Notes: generated by a model not told the origin, from the sequence alone. A stretch of DNA of 43,597 nt from Prochlorococcus sp. AG-347-J06 (GCA_003281525.1 QCBT01000012.1:1-43597), one strand, 5' to 3'; shown: positions 7,310 through 14,607, counted from the first letter of the stretch. A program made the numbers and translations.

Positions 7310-7324
7310 TAGATTCTCATTATC
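7306..7324 (-). promoter_or_regulatory. Fur box 2 at the -35 region of the Crp-family gene
   Basis: The minus strand reads GATAATGAGAATCTATTGC, 14 of 19 matches to the Fur consensus, and shares its first 12 bases exactly with box 1. It overlaps the candidate -35 element. It also lies 77 bases upstream of the divergent zinc-ribbon gene, so it may act on both. Confidence 0.6.
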
Positions 7325-7401
7325 ATCACATTTCCGAAGTTTTTCTTTACATAGTATTTAGGAATATAATTTAGGTAGAATTGCTAAATATTTTATTTTA
7401 A

Positions 7402-7590
7402 ATGAGCGTAAATAGAGTTTGCTTTAATTGTGGAAGTTCTTCATTCGTCTCAGACCGATCTTTAGGAGGTAAGATTGTATGTTCTAAATGTGGATCTTCT
7501 TCATTTAAAAATAAATCCTCTTCATTTTTAAAAAGAAAAAAATTAGTATTTCTTGCTATTGCGATAGCTATTTTTATTATTGTTATTTAG
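7402..7590 (+). CDS. zinc-ribbon microprotein with C-terminal membrane anchor
   Basis: This 62-residue protein has two CxxC knuckles (VCFNCGSSSF and IVCSKCGSSSF), expected to bind one zinc ion, then a basic serine-rich linker (FLKRKK) and a hydrophobic tail LVFLAIAIAIFIIVI at the very end. The layout suggests a tail-anchored protein with its zinc ribbon in the cytosol. Its start faces the Fur-box region of the Crp-family gene, so it may be iron-regulated. Its last 8 bases overlap the convergent ABC gene. The function is unknown; zinc ribbons of this size often mediate protein contacts. Confidence 0.75.
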   Translation: MSVNRVCFNCGSSSFVSDRSLGGKIVCSKCGSSSFKNKSSSFLKRKKLVFLAIAIAIFIIVI

Positions 7591-8371
7591 ATAATCTGTT
7601 TATATTCCAAAGTCCATTATTATTAATTATCTCTACTTCAATACCAAATAACCTATTAAAATTTTCACTATTCATAACCTTATTTTGATCCCCATCAGCG
7701 ATTATTTTGCCATCTTTTAGCATTATGACCCGGTCATAAATTTTTGTAATTGTTGAAATATCATGAGTGACGCATAAAATTTTTGTATTTAATTTTGATA
7801 ATTCATTAATCTTATCAATTACAAAAAACTTTGATTTATAGTCTAAATTTGCAATTGGTTCATCTAGGATTAAGATTTCTGGTTTTTTGATTAATGCCCT
7901 TGCAATGAGAGCAATTTGTTTTTCCCCATCTGATAAATAGGAAAAATTCTTTTTAGATAAATTAGAAATATTCATTTTCTTCATGATTTTTTCCACCTTA
8001 TAAGAATCTCTTTCAGATTTATTTTGTACGTAACAATATCTTCCATATAGTCCACTTAAAATTAAATCAAAAACTTGTAAGTTTGGATTTATTCTTTTTT
8101 TTATATCATTATTTACGGTACTTATTTTATTTCTTAGTTCCCATAAATTTATAAGTTCTTTGTCAAATATCTTCAGTTTCGATTCATTAGCTACTACTGG
8201 GTATATGTTTCTATTAATTATTTCAATTAAGGATGATTTACCTGAACCATTTGGTCCAATTAATATTACATTTTCTGAATACGATATCTTTAAATTTAAA
8301 TCTTTAATTACTCTAAAGCCATTTTTAAAACAATTTATATTTTTTGCGTCAAACCAAAATTTATTAAACAC
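7583..8371 (-). CDS. ABC-type ATPase without adjacent permease, ModF-like
   Basis: The ATPase has Walker A LIGPNGSGKSSLIEIINR, a variant signature YLSDGEKQIALIARALIKK (D for the second G of LSGGQ), Walker B ILILDEPIANLDYKS and the H-loop CVTHDISTITKIYDR; 262 residues. The sequence around LWELRNKISTVN and LILSGLYGRYCY resembles the single-domain, ModF/PhnC-like ATPases. The start is GTG at 8371, which overlaps the TAG of a 33-codon membrane peptide in a TAGTG junction, so translation is probably coupled. No permease gene follows. The only membrane partners nearby are that microprotein and the Rieske protein. Substrate unknown. Confidence 0.85.
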   Translation of the reverse strand: MFNKFWFDAKNINCFKNGFRVIKDLNLKISYSENVILIGPNGSGKSSLIEIINRNIYPVVANESKLKIFDKELINLWELRNKISTVNNDIKKRINPNLQVFDLILSGLYGRYCYVQNKSERDSYKVEKIMKKMNISNLSKKNFSYLSDGEKQIALIARALIKKPEILILDEPIANLDYKSKFFVIDKINELSKLNTKILCVTHDISTITKIYDRVIMLKDGKIIADGDQNKVMNSENFNRLFGIEVEIINNNGLWNINRLSK

Positions 8372-8472
8372 TAAAACTTATTACTCCAAAATATAATCAA
8401 TTGAATCGAGCTTAAAATAAATATAAAGAGATAAAGCCAATTCAACCATGAAGGTCTATCTACTTTCTTCAT
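8371..8472 (-). CDS. 33-aa single-span membrane peptide
   Basis: An ATG at 8472 opens 33 codons beginning MKKVDRPSWLNWLYLFIFIL, then a hydrophobic stretch and a basic end (WSNKF). It starts 3 bases after the Rieske gene's stop, and its stop TAG overlaps the GTG of the ABC gene. This exact packing, with a clean single transmembrane helix preceded by a positive N-terminus, argues for a real gene. It may act as the membrane partner of the ABC ATPase or of the oxygenase. No family recognised, and no ribosome-binding site is evident. Confidence 0.55.
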   Translation of the reverse strand: MKKVDRPSWLNWLYLFIFILSSIQLIIFWSNKF

Positions 8473-8475
8473 AAA

Positions 8476-9798
8476 TTATATTATTAACATAAAAAATATA
8501 AGCGGAGCAGCAAATCTTACAAATGTTTTTCTAATAATATCTATATTATTTGCAATTTCTAACTTCTTTATTTCAGGTGGATATTTCAATATCACTTTGT
8601 CGTATACATTTAGATTTTGGGTTTTGTTAATATTTTTCCATGGTTCATCTTTATCTAAAGACTTCTTGTACCACTTCCAAAAATAATTTATTATCCTGTC
8701 TTCTCCCAATAATTTTATTTCATCCTTACTTATAAATCCCATATCGTGATTATATGTTTGTGTTTTTAAGATCATATAATCCTCATCGAATATCTTATAA
8801 AAAATCTTTCTTTGAGTCTCTTTAAATAATAAGAGATTATTAATCAGTTTATTTTGTAGAAATTTCCTGTAGTGTCTAACTATGACTCTTGCTTTGTTGT
8901 TTCCTAGAGGAATATGATCTAAAACTTGTAAATATCTTGATGAGGAAGGATCGCCTTTGTAAATTAATATTCTTCCTGGAGGTATGTACTTTATCCGAAT
9001 AAATTCTTTTGTAGGGTCATTCTTGTAATAATAAATACTTTCAATGTATTTGGAATTAATATTAATTTTCTGGTTAAAACTAACTAATACGTTTTTATTC
9101 ACATCTTTATCTGGGATTGTATCGCCATGAACCCAAAAGATATGAAGGATATCTAGGTGATTTTCAATAATCCTTGACCAATCACATTTGAAGTCGACTA
9201 ATACCTCCTCAAAGACATAATCCTTATGTGAAAACCCATTTTCATATAATTCGTAGTTACTTATAGGTGTATCTTCACTTAAATTATTTAAATCAGTCTC
9301 AGATTTTTTAGAAAAATGTACGAAAATATATCCATTTTTTTCTGAAGTTTTGTATTGAGATAAATGAATTCTTTTGGCGTAGTTATCGTAGTTATTATCA
9401 ACTATATGGCGACATGTTATTCTGTCGAGATTTTGGCAACTTCCTCCAGATGAAAACTTAGCTCCATGATATGGACAGGTTATTACTCCATCTGACAATG
9501 TCCCTCCAAAAAAGGAAGCCCCTCTATGTGGACAAATATTTTTAATGCACCTAACGTTTTTATTTTCATCTCTATAAAGAACAAGAGGCTCATCATAGAG
9601 TGAAAAATAATATAGCTTATTTTTTTTTAGTTCTTTAGAAGGACAAATTGCATACCAACCAAATAAACCTATATTTAAATCTTTTTGATTTTCTCTAATA
9701 TCAAACGAGTCAATTTTTACTACCGTTCCTTTTTTAAATGGCTTAAGAACGGTATTAAAGTCTTTTGATTTAAAAAAATTAATTTGCCTGTTTTCCAT
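8476..9798 (-). CDS. Rieske non-haem iron oxygenase, pheophorbide a oxygenase/Tic55-like, membrane-anchored
   Basis: Residues 40-150 form a Rieske [2Fe-2S] domain with ligands C89-P-H91 and C108-P-Y-H111 (NICPHRGASFF, TCPYHGAKFS). The mononuclear iron site follows in IIENHLDILHIFWVHGD, matching D-x2-H-x4-H. A hydrophobic C-terminal helix (FAAPLIFFMLII) suggests attachment to a thylakoid or plasma membrane. The 440 residues and the layout match the oxygenase group that includes pheophorbide a oxygenase, chlorophyllide a oxygenase and Tic55, which act on tetrapyrroles or related compounds. Substrate is not determinable; the paired CxxC at the C-terminus of plant members is not seen. It heads a three-gene unit with the microprotein and ABC ATPase. 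Confidence 0.85.
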   Translation of the reverse strand: MENRQINFFKSKDFNTVLKPFKKGTVVKIDSFDIRENQKDLNIGLFGWYAICPSKELKKNKLYYFSLYDEPLVLYRDENKNVRCIKNICPHRGASFFGGTLSDGVITCPYHGAKFSSGGSCQNLDRITCRHIVDNNYDNYAKRIHLSQYKTSEKNGYIFVHFSKKSETDLNNLSEDTPISNYELYENGFSHKDYVFEEVLVDFKCDWSRIIENHLDILHIFWVHGDTIPDKDVNKNVLVSFNQKININSKYIESIYYYKNDPTKEFIRIKYIPPGRILIYKGDPSSSRYLQVLDHIPLGNNKARVIVRHYRKFLQNKLINNLLLFKETQRKIFYKIFDEDYMILKTQTYNHDMGFISKDEIKLLGEDRIINYFWKWYKKSLDKDEPWKNINKTQNLNVYDKVILKYPPEIKKLEIANNIDIIRKTFVRFAAPLIFFMLII

Positions 9799-9956
9799 AA
9801 ATTAATTTCTTTTTTTAAATGACTGTTTATCTTTCGGAACTATAACCCAAGTAAATAATCAATTTCTTATAAAAAGAAAATTCTCTATTATTTGTAGCAA
9901 TAATTATGTAGTTATCGAAAAATATTGAGTCTCTATCGTATCTATGTATCTTTATT

Positions 9957-10151
9957 TCATGTTTTTTGTATCTTTTGTGATTCTTTCAAATTTTTTATGT
10001 AATCAATAGCATCATCAATATTTTTGTGGAAATTACATTGACCCAAATAACAACCTATAAATCTTAAAAATTTTCTCTTGCCACCACTAATTTCATATCT
10101 ATGTATTGTTCCGCCATCTATAGGAGCATAAATAAGTTCTGGTAGTGCCAT
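9957..10151 (-). CDS. small protein of unknown function, 64 aa
   Basis: The 64 residues begin MALPELIYAPIDGGTIHRYE and include FLRFIGCYLGQCNFHKNIDD, a helix (AIDYIKNL) and a basic lysine-rich end. It is soluble, with two cysteines five residues apart. No domain recognised. It stands alone: 158 bases separate it from the Rieske gene, in which I see no gene. Confidence 0.6.
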   Translation of the reverse strand: MALPELIYAPIDGGTIHRYEISGGKRKFLRFIGCYLGQCNFHKNIDDAIDYIKNLKESQKIQKT

Positions 10152-10317
10152 ATTAATTTTGTATTTAATACTTAATTAAACAATAATTCATGTTTAAATA
10201 CATTTCCATAGCTCAATCCACATATTTAATAATTAATTTATTTATTTTTGGATAATTATTTATTGAATACCCATATATTATTTGTTATCTATTAATTATT
10301 GATAAAGATTTTTTATT

Positions 10318-10413
10318 ATGCCAAAAGCATTTAGGCGTTTTTTAAAAAAATTACCAAAAAAAATTCAAACTATAAAATACTCATTTAGAGAGTTTTTATC
10401 ATCCAAAATATGA
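10318..10413 (+). CDS. possible 31-aa highly basic peptide
   Basis: ATG 10318 to TGA 10413 encodes MPKAFRRFLKKLPKKIQTIK plus a short tail, an amphipathic and strongly cationic helix. It is the only coding candidate in the 352-base gap between 10152 and 10503; the rest of the gap is AT-rich with nothing I can name. It could be a chance frame, since lysine codons are common in this composition. Confidence 0.3.
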   Translation: MPKAFRRFLKKLPKKIQTIKYSFREFLSSKI

Positions 10414-10503
10414 AATAGCAGTTGGGGTTAATAAATTTTTAATAAAACATAGTCGGAAAAGTTACATTTTAAACTATATTAAATTTGCAATTTTTGAAAT
10501 ATT

Positions 10504-10845
10504 ATGATCAAAAGGGTTTTTGCGATATTTTCTTTAACTTTGCTTTTTCTATTTAGTAGTCCAGTTTACTCATTAGATACTTCTTCTAAAACTCTTGAAA
10601 AGTATACTAAAAAGATTTCTAACAAATTCACTAGAACTTACTGCAACACAACCAAATTCGGTATTTCTTATGAAGGAGCTTTGGCTTTTGCTATTGGAGA
10701 GACTAATAAGGAATTTAAAAATAATAAACTCAATAAGTTGATAGATTATTCTCTTCTAAAAAATTCAATAGTTAATGATTTAGAAAATAATTGCCAGGTT
10801 TATGATTTTGAAATTAGTAATTTAGAAAATTTAAAATTTAACTAG
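10504..10845 (+). CDS. secreted protein of unknown function, 113 aa
   Basis: A Sec signal peptide is clear: basic MIKR, hydrophobic VFAIFSLTLLFLFSS, and a likely cleavage after PVYS (VYS-LDT). The mature part, about 90 residues, is mixed helix with two cysteines (RTYCNTT and ENNCQVYDF) that could form a disulfide, consistent with a periplasmic location. No domain recognised. The ATG is the first start and places the signal correctly. It is convergent with the 60-residue membrane protein gene, 22 bases apart. Confidence 0.7.
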   Translation: MIKRVFAIFSLTLLFLFSSPVYSLDTSSKTLEKYTKKISNKFTRTYCNTTKFGISYEGALAFAIGETNKEFKNNKLNKLIDYSLLKNSIVNDLENNCQVYDFEISNLENLKFN

Positions 10846-10867
10846 AAAAATGTAAGTTGTTAAAGTC

Positions 10868-11050
10868 TTATTTTTTACCTATCCAATCGTTGGGTTTCTC
10901 CATCATCCATTCAAAAACGCCCTTAGCATCAAGGTTTTTAGATGCATAAACAAACAAAATTGGAAATATTAATATTACTGATCCAATAACTGCTAATTCT
11001 ATTTTACTGATCCCCATCTCAGTTACTGTTAAGGCAAAATAATTAATCAT
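10868..11050 (-). CDS. single-span membrane protein, 60 aa
   Basis: The 60 residues contain one transmembrane segment (ELAVIGSVILIFPILFVYAS) with a short N-terminus and a cytosolic tail ending EWMMEKPNDWIGKK, rich in tryptophan and lysine. Size and layout recall small photosynthetic-membrane subunits, but it does not match the PsbX, PsbY, PetM or Psb30 sequences that I know. Function unknown. Confidence 0.65.
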   Translation of the reverse strand: MINYFALTVTEMGISKIELAVIGSVILIFPILFVYASKNLDAKGVFEWMMEKPNDWIGKK

Positions 11051-11216
11051 TATCTTTATTGAATTAAAATTTATCTCTTCATAATTTAAAAAATATTTTT
11101 AGTTCTTTCACTTTTTTATAAAAAATCTTAATTGTTTATAGTTAAAAATATTTGTATAAAGTACCTATTTTATTCATGCAGTCTTTTTAATAATTTAAAT
11201 AATATGCTTCTGTTTG

Positions 11217-11366
11217 ATGGTTATGAATCATGAAATTATTATCTTCACACCTATTTTTGCAGTATTTATTGGATTTGTAGTTTTTAAAATTTTAAAAAAA
11301 AGGAAGAGATCACCTAAAAGTATTTATAAATTAATAGATGATTTGGAAAAAAAATACATATATTAA
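11217..11366 (+). CDS. membrane microprotein, 49 aa
   Basis: ATG 11217 (or ATG 11223) opens a frame of 49 residues: a short N-terminus, one hydrophobic helix (IIIFTPIFAVFIGFVVFKIL), a basic cluster KKRKR, and a charged tail ending DDLEKKYIY. By the positive-inside rule the tail should be cytosolic. It is convergent with the 98-residue gene. No family recognised. The layout, with one helix and then an acidic tail containing DDLE, resembles the microprotein at 11780-11935. Confidence 0.55.
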   Translation: MVMNHEIIIFTPIFAVFIGFVVFKILKKRKRSPKSIYKLIDDLEKKYIY

Positions 11367-11387
11367 TTTCTTTTGTAAGAAAAAAGA

Positions 11388-11684
11388 TTAATCAAATTCT
11401 ATTCCAACTTCTTCTTTTAAATTTCTATCTAAATCTGGAAGATGAGGTTCAACCCAATGATCTTTGTTATCAATACCAGCTGCATTTACATAATTAATAA
11501 TATGTTGATCCACTTGCTTGTAAATATCATGCAAATTTAAATCCATACGAATATCATGTGCAATTTCAGAGACTTGTTTTTCTGTTAGACAATGATCTGG
11601 ATGAAGTAAATCACAACATGGGATTCTCTTCTCAATCAATTCATTTAAATTGATTTTTATTTCGTAATCTTGATGGACAGTCAT
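11388..11684 (-). CDS. soluble protein of unknown function, 98 aa
   Basis: The 98 residues start MTVHQDYEIKINLNELIEKR and are rich in histidine and acidic residues, with CCDLLHPDHC (two adjacent cysteines and one further, with histidines between) that could bind a metal. A conserved-looking C-terminus DHWVEPHLPDLDRN follows. There is no signal or membrane segment. The DLLHPDHCLT segment is the most distinctive part; I do not recognise a named domain. Confidence 0.65.
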   Translation of the reverse strand: MTVHQDYEIKINLNELIEKRIPCCDLLHPDHCLTEKQVSEIAHDIRMDLNLHDIYKQVDQHIINYVNAAGIDNKDHWVEPHLPDLDRNLKEEVGIEFD

Positions 11685-11779
11685 TGAATCTATAACTTTA
11701 TTATTATTATTCTAATTATGTTTAAGATTTTGTATATCTTTAGTCAAGAAACAAAGTTCTTTAATGCATATACAGTATT

Positions 11780-11935
11780 TTAAATAAATAGATCTTCCAA
11801 ATCTTTATATAAATCATCATTCTCTTTTTGGTTTTCTAAATGGTCATGGTGATTTAGTGAGAGTTCTTTTTTTGATGTGTAGAAAAGATATCCGAGGGCT
11901 CCTAAAATTAAGGTTGTTGGTAAAATCATTAGCAT
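11780..11935 (-). CDS. membrane microprotein, 51 aa
   Basis: From ATG 11935 the frame gives 51 residues: a hydrophobic N-terminal helix (MLMILPTTLILGALGYLFYT) and a charged tail with HHDHLE and DLYKDLEDLFI. The end of this frame is marked by TAA at 11782-11780. It occupies most of the 321-base gap between the 98-residue gene and the RHH-like gene. No family recognised. Confidence 0.5.
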   Translation of the reverse strand: MLMILPTTLILGALGYLFYTSKKELSLNHHDHLENQKENDDLYKDLEDLFI

Positions 11936-11957
11936 TTAATTGACTTATAATGAATAT

Positions 11958-11968
11958 AGTGCAACACT
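11958..11968. promoter_or_regulatory. candidate operator AGTG-N3-CACT upstream of RHH-like gene
   Basis: AGTGCAACACT lies 38 bases before the ATG of the ribbon-helix-helix-like gene. The related AGTGTTGC (12408-12415), whose complement is GCAACACT, lies just past that gene's stop and is itself half of a pair AGTGT/ACACT (12408-12412 and 12424-12428). Sites of this kind would suit autoregulation by a small DNA-binding protein, but this is only a pattern. Confidence 0.25.
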
Positions 11969-12005
11969 TATTACAGTCAAGTGCTGAACTTTAATTAATT
12001 CTTAA

Positions 12006-12404
12006 ATGCCTACCAAGAAAAAAAGAGTTGGTTTTATTCCTAGAGAAGATGTTATGAGAATAATTGAGAAGTTGAGCATAGAGAACAATTTAAGTAATTC
12101 AAAAATAATAAGTCTTTTGGTAGAAGAGGCACTTTCTATAAGAGGTATATTTAATAAAAAAAATGGCAAAGTAACTCAATTATATCAACTAAATCAAGAT
12201 AATTCACAAAACTTACTTGATAATTCTGGTGACTTTTTAGATAAAGCAAAATTCTCAATTGATAATAACTTAGAAAATCATTTTATTAAAAGTAAATCAA
12301 CCCATTTAAATGAGGAGAATCAGGAGGCTTTTGACTTACAAACTTATAAAAAGTTTTTATCATTCCTAAAATTTCAGGAAATGATGGATAAATATAATAC
12401 TTAA
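12006..12404 (+). CDS. putative small DNA-binding protein, ribbon-helix-helix-like N-terminus
   Basis: The N-terminus MPTKKKRVGFIPREDVMRII followed by EKLSIENNLSNSKIISLLVE fits a ribbon-helix-helix plan: a short basic strand, then two helices. The last part of the 132 residues is polar, rich in asparagine and glutamine, and probably disordered before a final helix (YKKFLSFLKFQEMMDKY). No antitoxin partner is adjacent. The family assignment rests on pattern only, so it could instead be an unrelated helical protein. Repeats of an AGTGTTGC-like motif flank it. Confidence 0.5.
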   Translation: MPTKKKRVGFIPREDVMRIIEKLSIENNLSNSKIISLLVEEALSIRGIFNKKNGKVTQLYQLNQDNSQNLLDNSGDFLDKAKFSIDNNLENHFIKSKSTHLNEENQEAFDLQTYKKFLSFLKFQEMMDKYNT

Positions 12405-12531
12405 TAAAGTGTTGCTAGGTGATACACTGTGCGTTAAATTTAATTTGTATTTATTGGAGATTCGCATATTAAAGTTATTTTTCACCATTTTTAAAACCTA
12501 AATTCAATTAATCCATAAAATATTTATTCCA

Positions 12532-12858
12532 ATGAATTCATCTCTCCCAGTTCTATCTGTAAATCTACTCCCTCCAGACAAGTTATATTGTAATTTTAGT
12601 TATTGGAGTTCTTTGTTCTCTAAGGATATGCAAATTTTATGGGATAGAGCGCATGGAGTACCTTTAGAAAAACTGCCCAAAGGAGTTTCTGATATGATTT
12701 TTCCGTATTTATTGCTTGCACTCTCAGACTATAAGACTTCGCAAATAAATAAAATGAATGGAATAGGATTAGACAATCTATTAAGCCTTTGGTTTGATAA
12801 GTACTTATTAAATAAAAATGGTTACTTTGAGCTGATTAAAAATAATATTTATAATTAG
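12532..12858 (+). CDS. protein of unknown function, 108 aa
   Basis: The 108 residues begin MNSSLPVLSVNLLPPDKLYC and are rich in aromatic residues (FSYWSSLFSKDMQILWDRAH), with a weakly hydrophobic segment MIFPYLLLALSDY too short to be a clear membrane span. No signal peptide. I do not recognise a domain. It follows the RHH-like gene after 127 bases and might be expressed separately. Confidence 0.5.
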   Translation: MNSSLPVLSVNLLPPDKLYCNFSYWSSLFSKDMQILWDRAHGVPLEKLPKGVSDMIFPYLLLALSDYKTSQINKMNGIGLDNLLSLWFDKYLLNKNGYFELIKNNIYN

Positions 12859-12971
12859 CTATTAATATCAAATTTGATTGCTATAAAATTTATTACTTTT
12901 AAATATTTTATTAGTGATTCTTTCCTAATTGGCACATCAATAGTCTTGCTATAAATATATTAAAAGGTTTG

Positions 12972-13067
12972 ATGATGAATTCTTTAGATTTCTCTTTAGC
13001 AAATATGTGTATTGTCGTTTTGATAATGCAAATCAGGAGAGATATAAAATTAAGAAAAGCAAGATAA
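12972..13067 (+). CDS. possible 31-aa peptide
   Basis: Two consecutive ATG codons (12972, 12975) open a frame of 31 residues with a short hydrophobic middle (ANMCIVVLIMQI) and a very basic end (RRDIKLRKAR). It is the only candidate in the 388-base gap from 12859 to 13246; the rest is AT-rich without recognisable structure. A chance frame cannot be excluded. Confidence 0.3.
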   Translation: MMNSLDFSLANMCIVVLIMQIRRDIKLRKAR

Positions 13068-13246
13068 ATGAAATTTAATTCAAAAACCCTAAGCTTGATA
13101 CTAAATCTGTTATTTTGCTTGTTTATATTTATTATTTAATTTTTATTCTTTATTTATTAATTTTCAAAGAATTCAAAAGTTAATTTTAGAATTTGGTTGA
13201 CTTTTATTGTTAATGCGATGATAATGTCAAAAATAAATTTTTAATT

Positions 13247-13420
13247 GTGAATCTTCTTTCAGATACTTTTGATGATTTTGTTGATGATCTACTTTCATCC
13301 GATGTTAATTTGTTGAAAGGGGAACTCGATTTTCTGCTTATGCAGCATTTATTTAATTCAACAGATTTGAAGTGTATTAATAAAACTGAAATTGAAAATA
13401 AGGAATCATTAGCTGCTTGA
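13247..13420 (+). CDS. small acidic protein, 57 aa
   Basis: A GTG start at 13247 gives 57 residues beginning with NLLSDTFDDFVDDLLSSDVN, strongly acidic and amphipathic, then KGELDFLLMQHLF and a charged tail. The acidic, helical composition differs from random translation of AT-rich DNA, which tends to be lysine and asparagine rich, so it is probably real. No in-frame ATG precedes the GTG before a stop. Function unknown. Confidence 0.5.
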   Translation: MNLLSDTFDDFVDDLLSSDVNLLKGELDFLLMQHLFNSTDLKCINKTEIENKESLAA

Positions 13421-13426
13421 TTTTTT

Positions 13427-13543
13427 ATGAAATATTTTTATGAAAAGTTTTGGGTCCCAGTTTTTGGGTATATTTTATCAAAATTTGTTTTTTTAATAGA
13501 AGGTAAAAAGCAAGATTCTCAAAATAAAAAAAAAATAGATTAA
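13427..13543 (+). CDS. membrane-associated microprotein, 38 aa
   Basis: Starting 6 bases after the previous stop, this frame encodes 38 residues: MKYFYEKFWVPVFGYILSKF, then VFLIEG and a lysine-rich tail (KKQDSQNKKKID). The single hydrophobic segment and the tight spacing suggest an operon with the 57-residue gene. A weak hairpin that could end the transcript overlaps its stop. Confidence 0.45.
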   Translation: MKYFYEKFWVPVFGYILSKFVFLIEGKKQDSQNKKKID

Positions 13544-13573
13544 ATACTTTTTGTCTTAATAAAGTATTTTTAA
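13542..13573 (+). terminator. weak AT-rich hairpin, possible terminator
   Basis: AAATACTTT (13542-13550) pairs with AAAGTATTT (13561-13569) around a 10-base loop and is followed by T-rich DNA. It sits at the stop of the 38-residue gene. The stem has only one G/C pair, so stability is low. Confidence 0.3.
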
Positions 13574-13679
13574 TTACAAAATTTTAGTCAATATATTTTG
13601 ATAACAACAAAAGTTGTGCTTTAAATTTACGTATATATGCATGGTTGAAATATACATAATTGCTTTTTAGCAAATTAAA

Positions 13680-13859
13680 ATGAACAAAAATAATATGTTG
13701 AAGCCATATACTGTGCATTACCGTGATTTTCAAAATATAAGATTAGAAAACTGTTTTTATGCTTTTGACGCTTACGAGGCTAGAACACTAGCAATGGAAT
13801 TTAATAAGTATATAAATGAGCATCCAAACAGTATAGACCTTATAAGATGCGAAAAATGA
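13680..13859 (+). CDS. small soluble protein, 59 aa
   Basis: The 59 residues start MNKNNMLKPYTVHYRDFQNI and continue with YAFDAYEARTLAMEFNKYIN, then a short C-terminus with RCEK. The pattern (a beta strand, then a helix with DAYEARTLA) looks like a folded alpha/beta mini-domain. It is convergent with urtE (35 bases apart). Probably a genuine small gene; function unknown. Confidence 0.6.
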   Translation: MNKNNMLKPYTVHYRDFQNIRLENCFYAFDAYEARTLAMEFNKYINEHPNSIDLIRCEK

Positions 13860-13894
13860 ATTCTTTTGTTTTATTAATTTAAAATAATAATCTA

Positions 13895-14605
13895 TTAGAC
13901 ACTCAAGAATTTATCAATAACCGCTTGACTCAACTCACTAGTATTTCCGCTAGCAACAATACCTCCGCGTTGCATAGCATAATATCTATTGGCTTGTCTT
14001 ACAAAATGCAAATGTTGTTCAACTAATAAAACACCAATTCCTGTATCTCTAATTATCTGGTTAATTGCATTTTCAATATCTAAAACTATATTTGGCTGAA
14101 TACCTTCCGTTGGTTCGTCAAGCAATAGAAGTTGAGGTTTTCCTAGTAATGCTCTTGCAATAGCTAATTGCTGTTGTTGTCCTCCACTAAGATCTCCTCC
14201 TTTCCTTTGAAGAAAATCTTTAAGGATTGGGAAGAGATCATAGATAAATGGATCTATTTTCTTGTTCTTAGATAATCCACCCGGTAGAGACTCCATCCCT
14301 AACATAAGATTCTCTTCAACTGATAGGTATGGAATAATTTCTCTCCCTTGAGGAACGTAAGCCATTCCTTTCCTAGCCCTCTGATGAGGTGCTTTTCTGT
14401 TGATATTTTCACCAATCAAATAAATATCTCCTTTTTTTTGTTTTAACAAACCAATTAGTGATTTCAATAAAGTTGTTTTGCCAACTCCATTTCTTCCAAT
14501 CAAACAAACCATTTCTCCTGCTTTAACGTTTAAATCTACATCTCTAAGGATATGACTCTCGCCATAATAAGTATTTAACGATTTTATTTCCAGTAAATTT
14601 TCCAT
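13895..14605 (-). CDS. urtE: UrtE, urea ABC transporter ATPase
   Basis: UrtE is the second ATPase of the high-affinity urea importer and resembles the LivF branch. Motifs: Walker A LIGRNGVGKTTLLKSLIG, Q-loop YVPQGREIIPYLSVEENL, signature LSGGQQQQLAIARALLGKP, Walker B LLLLDEPTEGIQP and the switch VLLVEQHLHF. Length 236 is standard. ATG 14605 lies 2 bases past the urtD stop, so the two are translationally coupled. It is the last gene of urtABCDE. Confidence 0.95.
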   Translation of the reverse strand: MENLLEIKSLNTYYGESHILRDVDLNVKAGEMVCLIGRNGVGKTTLLKSLIGLLKQKKGDIYLIGENINRKAPHQRARKGMAYVPQGREIIPYLSVEENLMLGMESLPGGLSKNKKIDPFIYDLFPILKDFLQRKGGDLSGGQQQQLAIARALLGKPQLLLLDEPTEGIQPNIVLDIENAINQIIRDTGIGVLLVEQHLHFVRQANRYYAMQRGGIVASGNTSELSQAVIDKFLSV

Positions 14606-14607
14606 AA

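Noticed and set aside
12006..12858. Toxin-antitoxin pair made of the RHH-like gene and the 108-aa gene
   Set aside because: 127 bases separate them, no overlap or coupling is seen, and the 108-residue protein matches no toxin I recognise.
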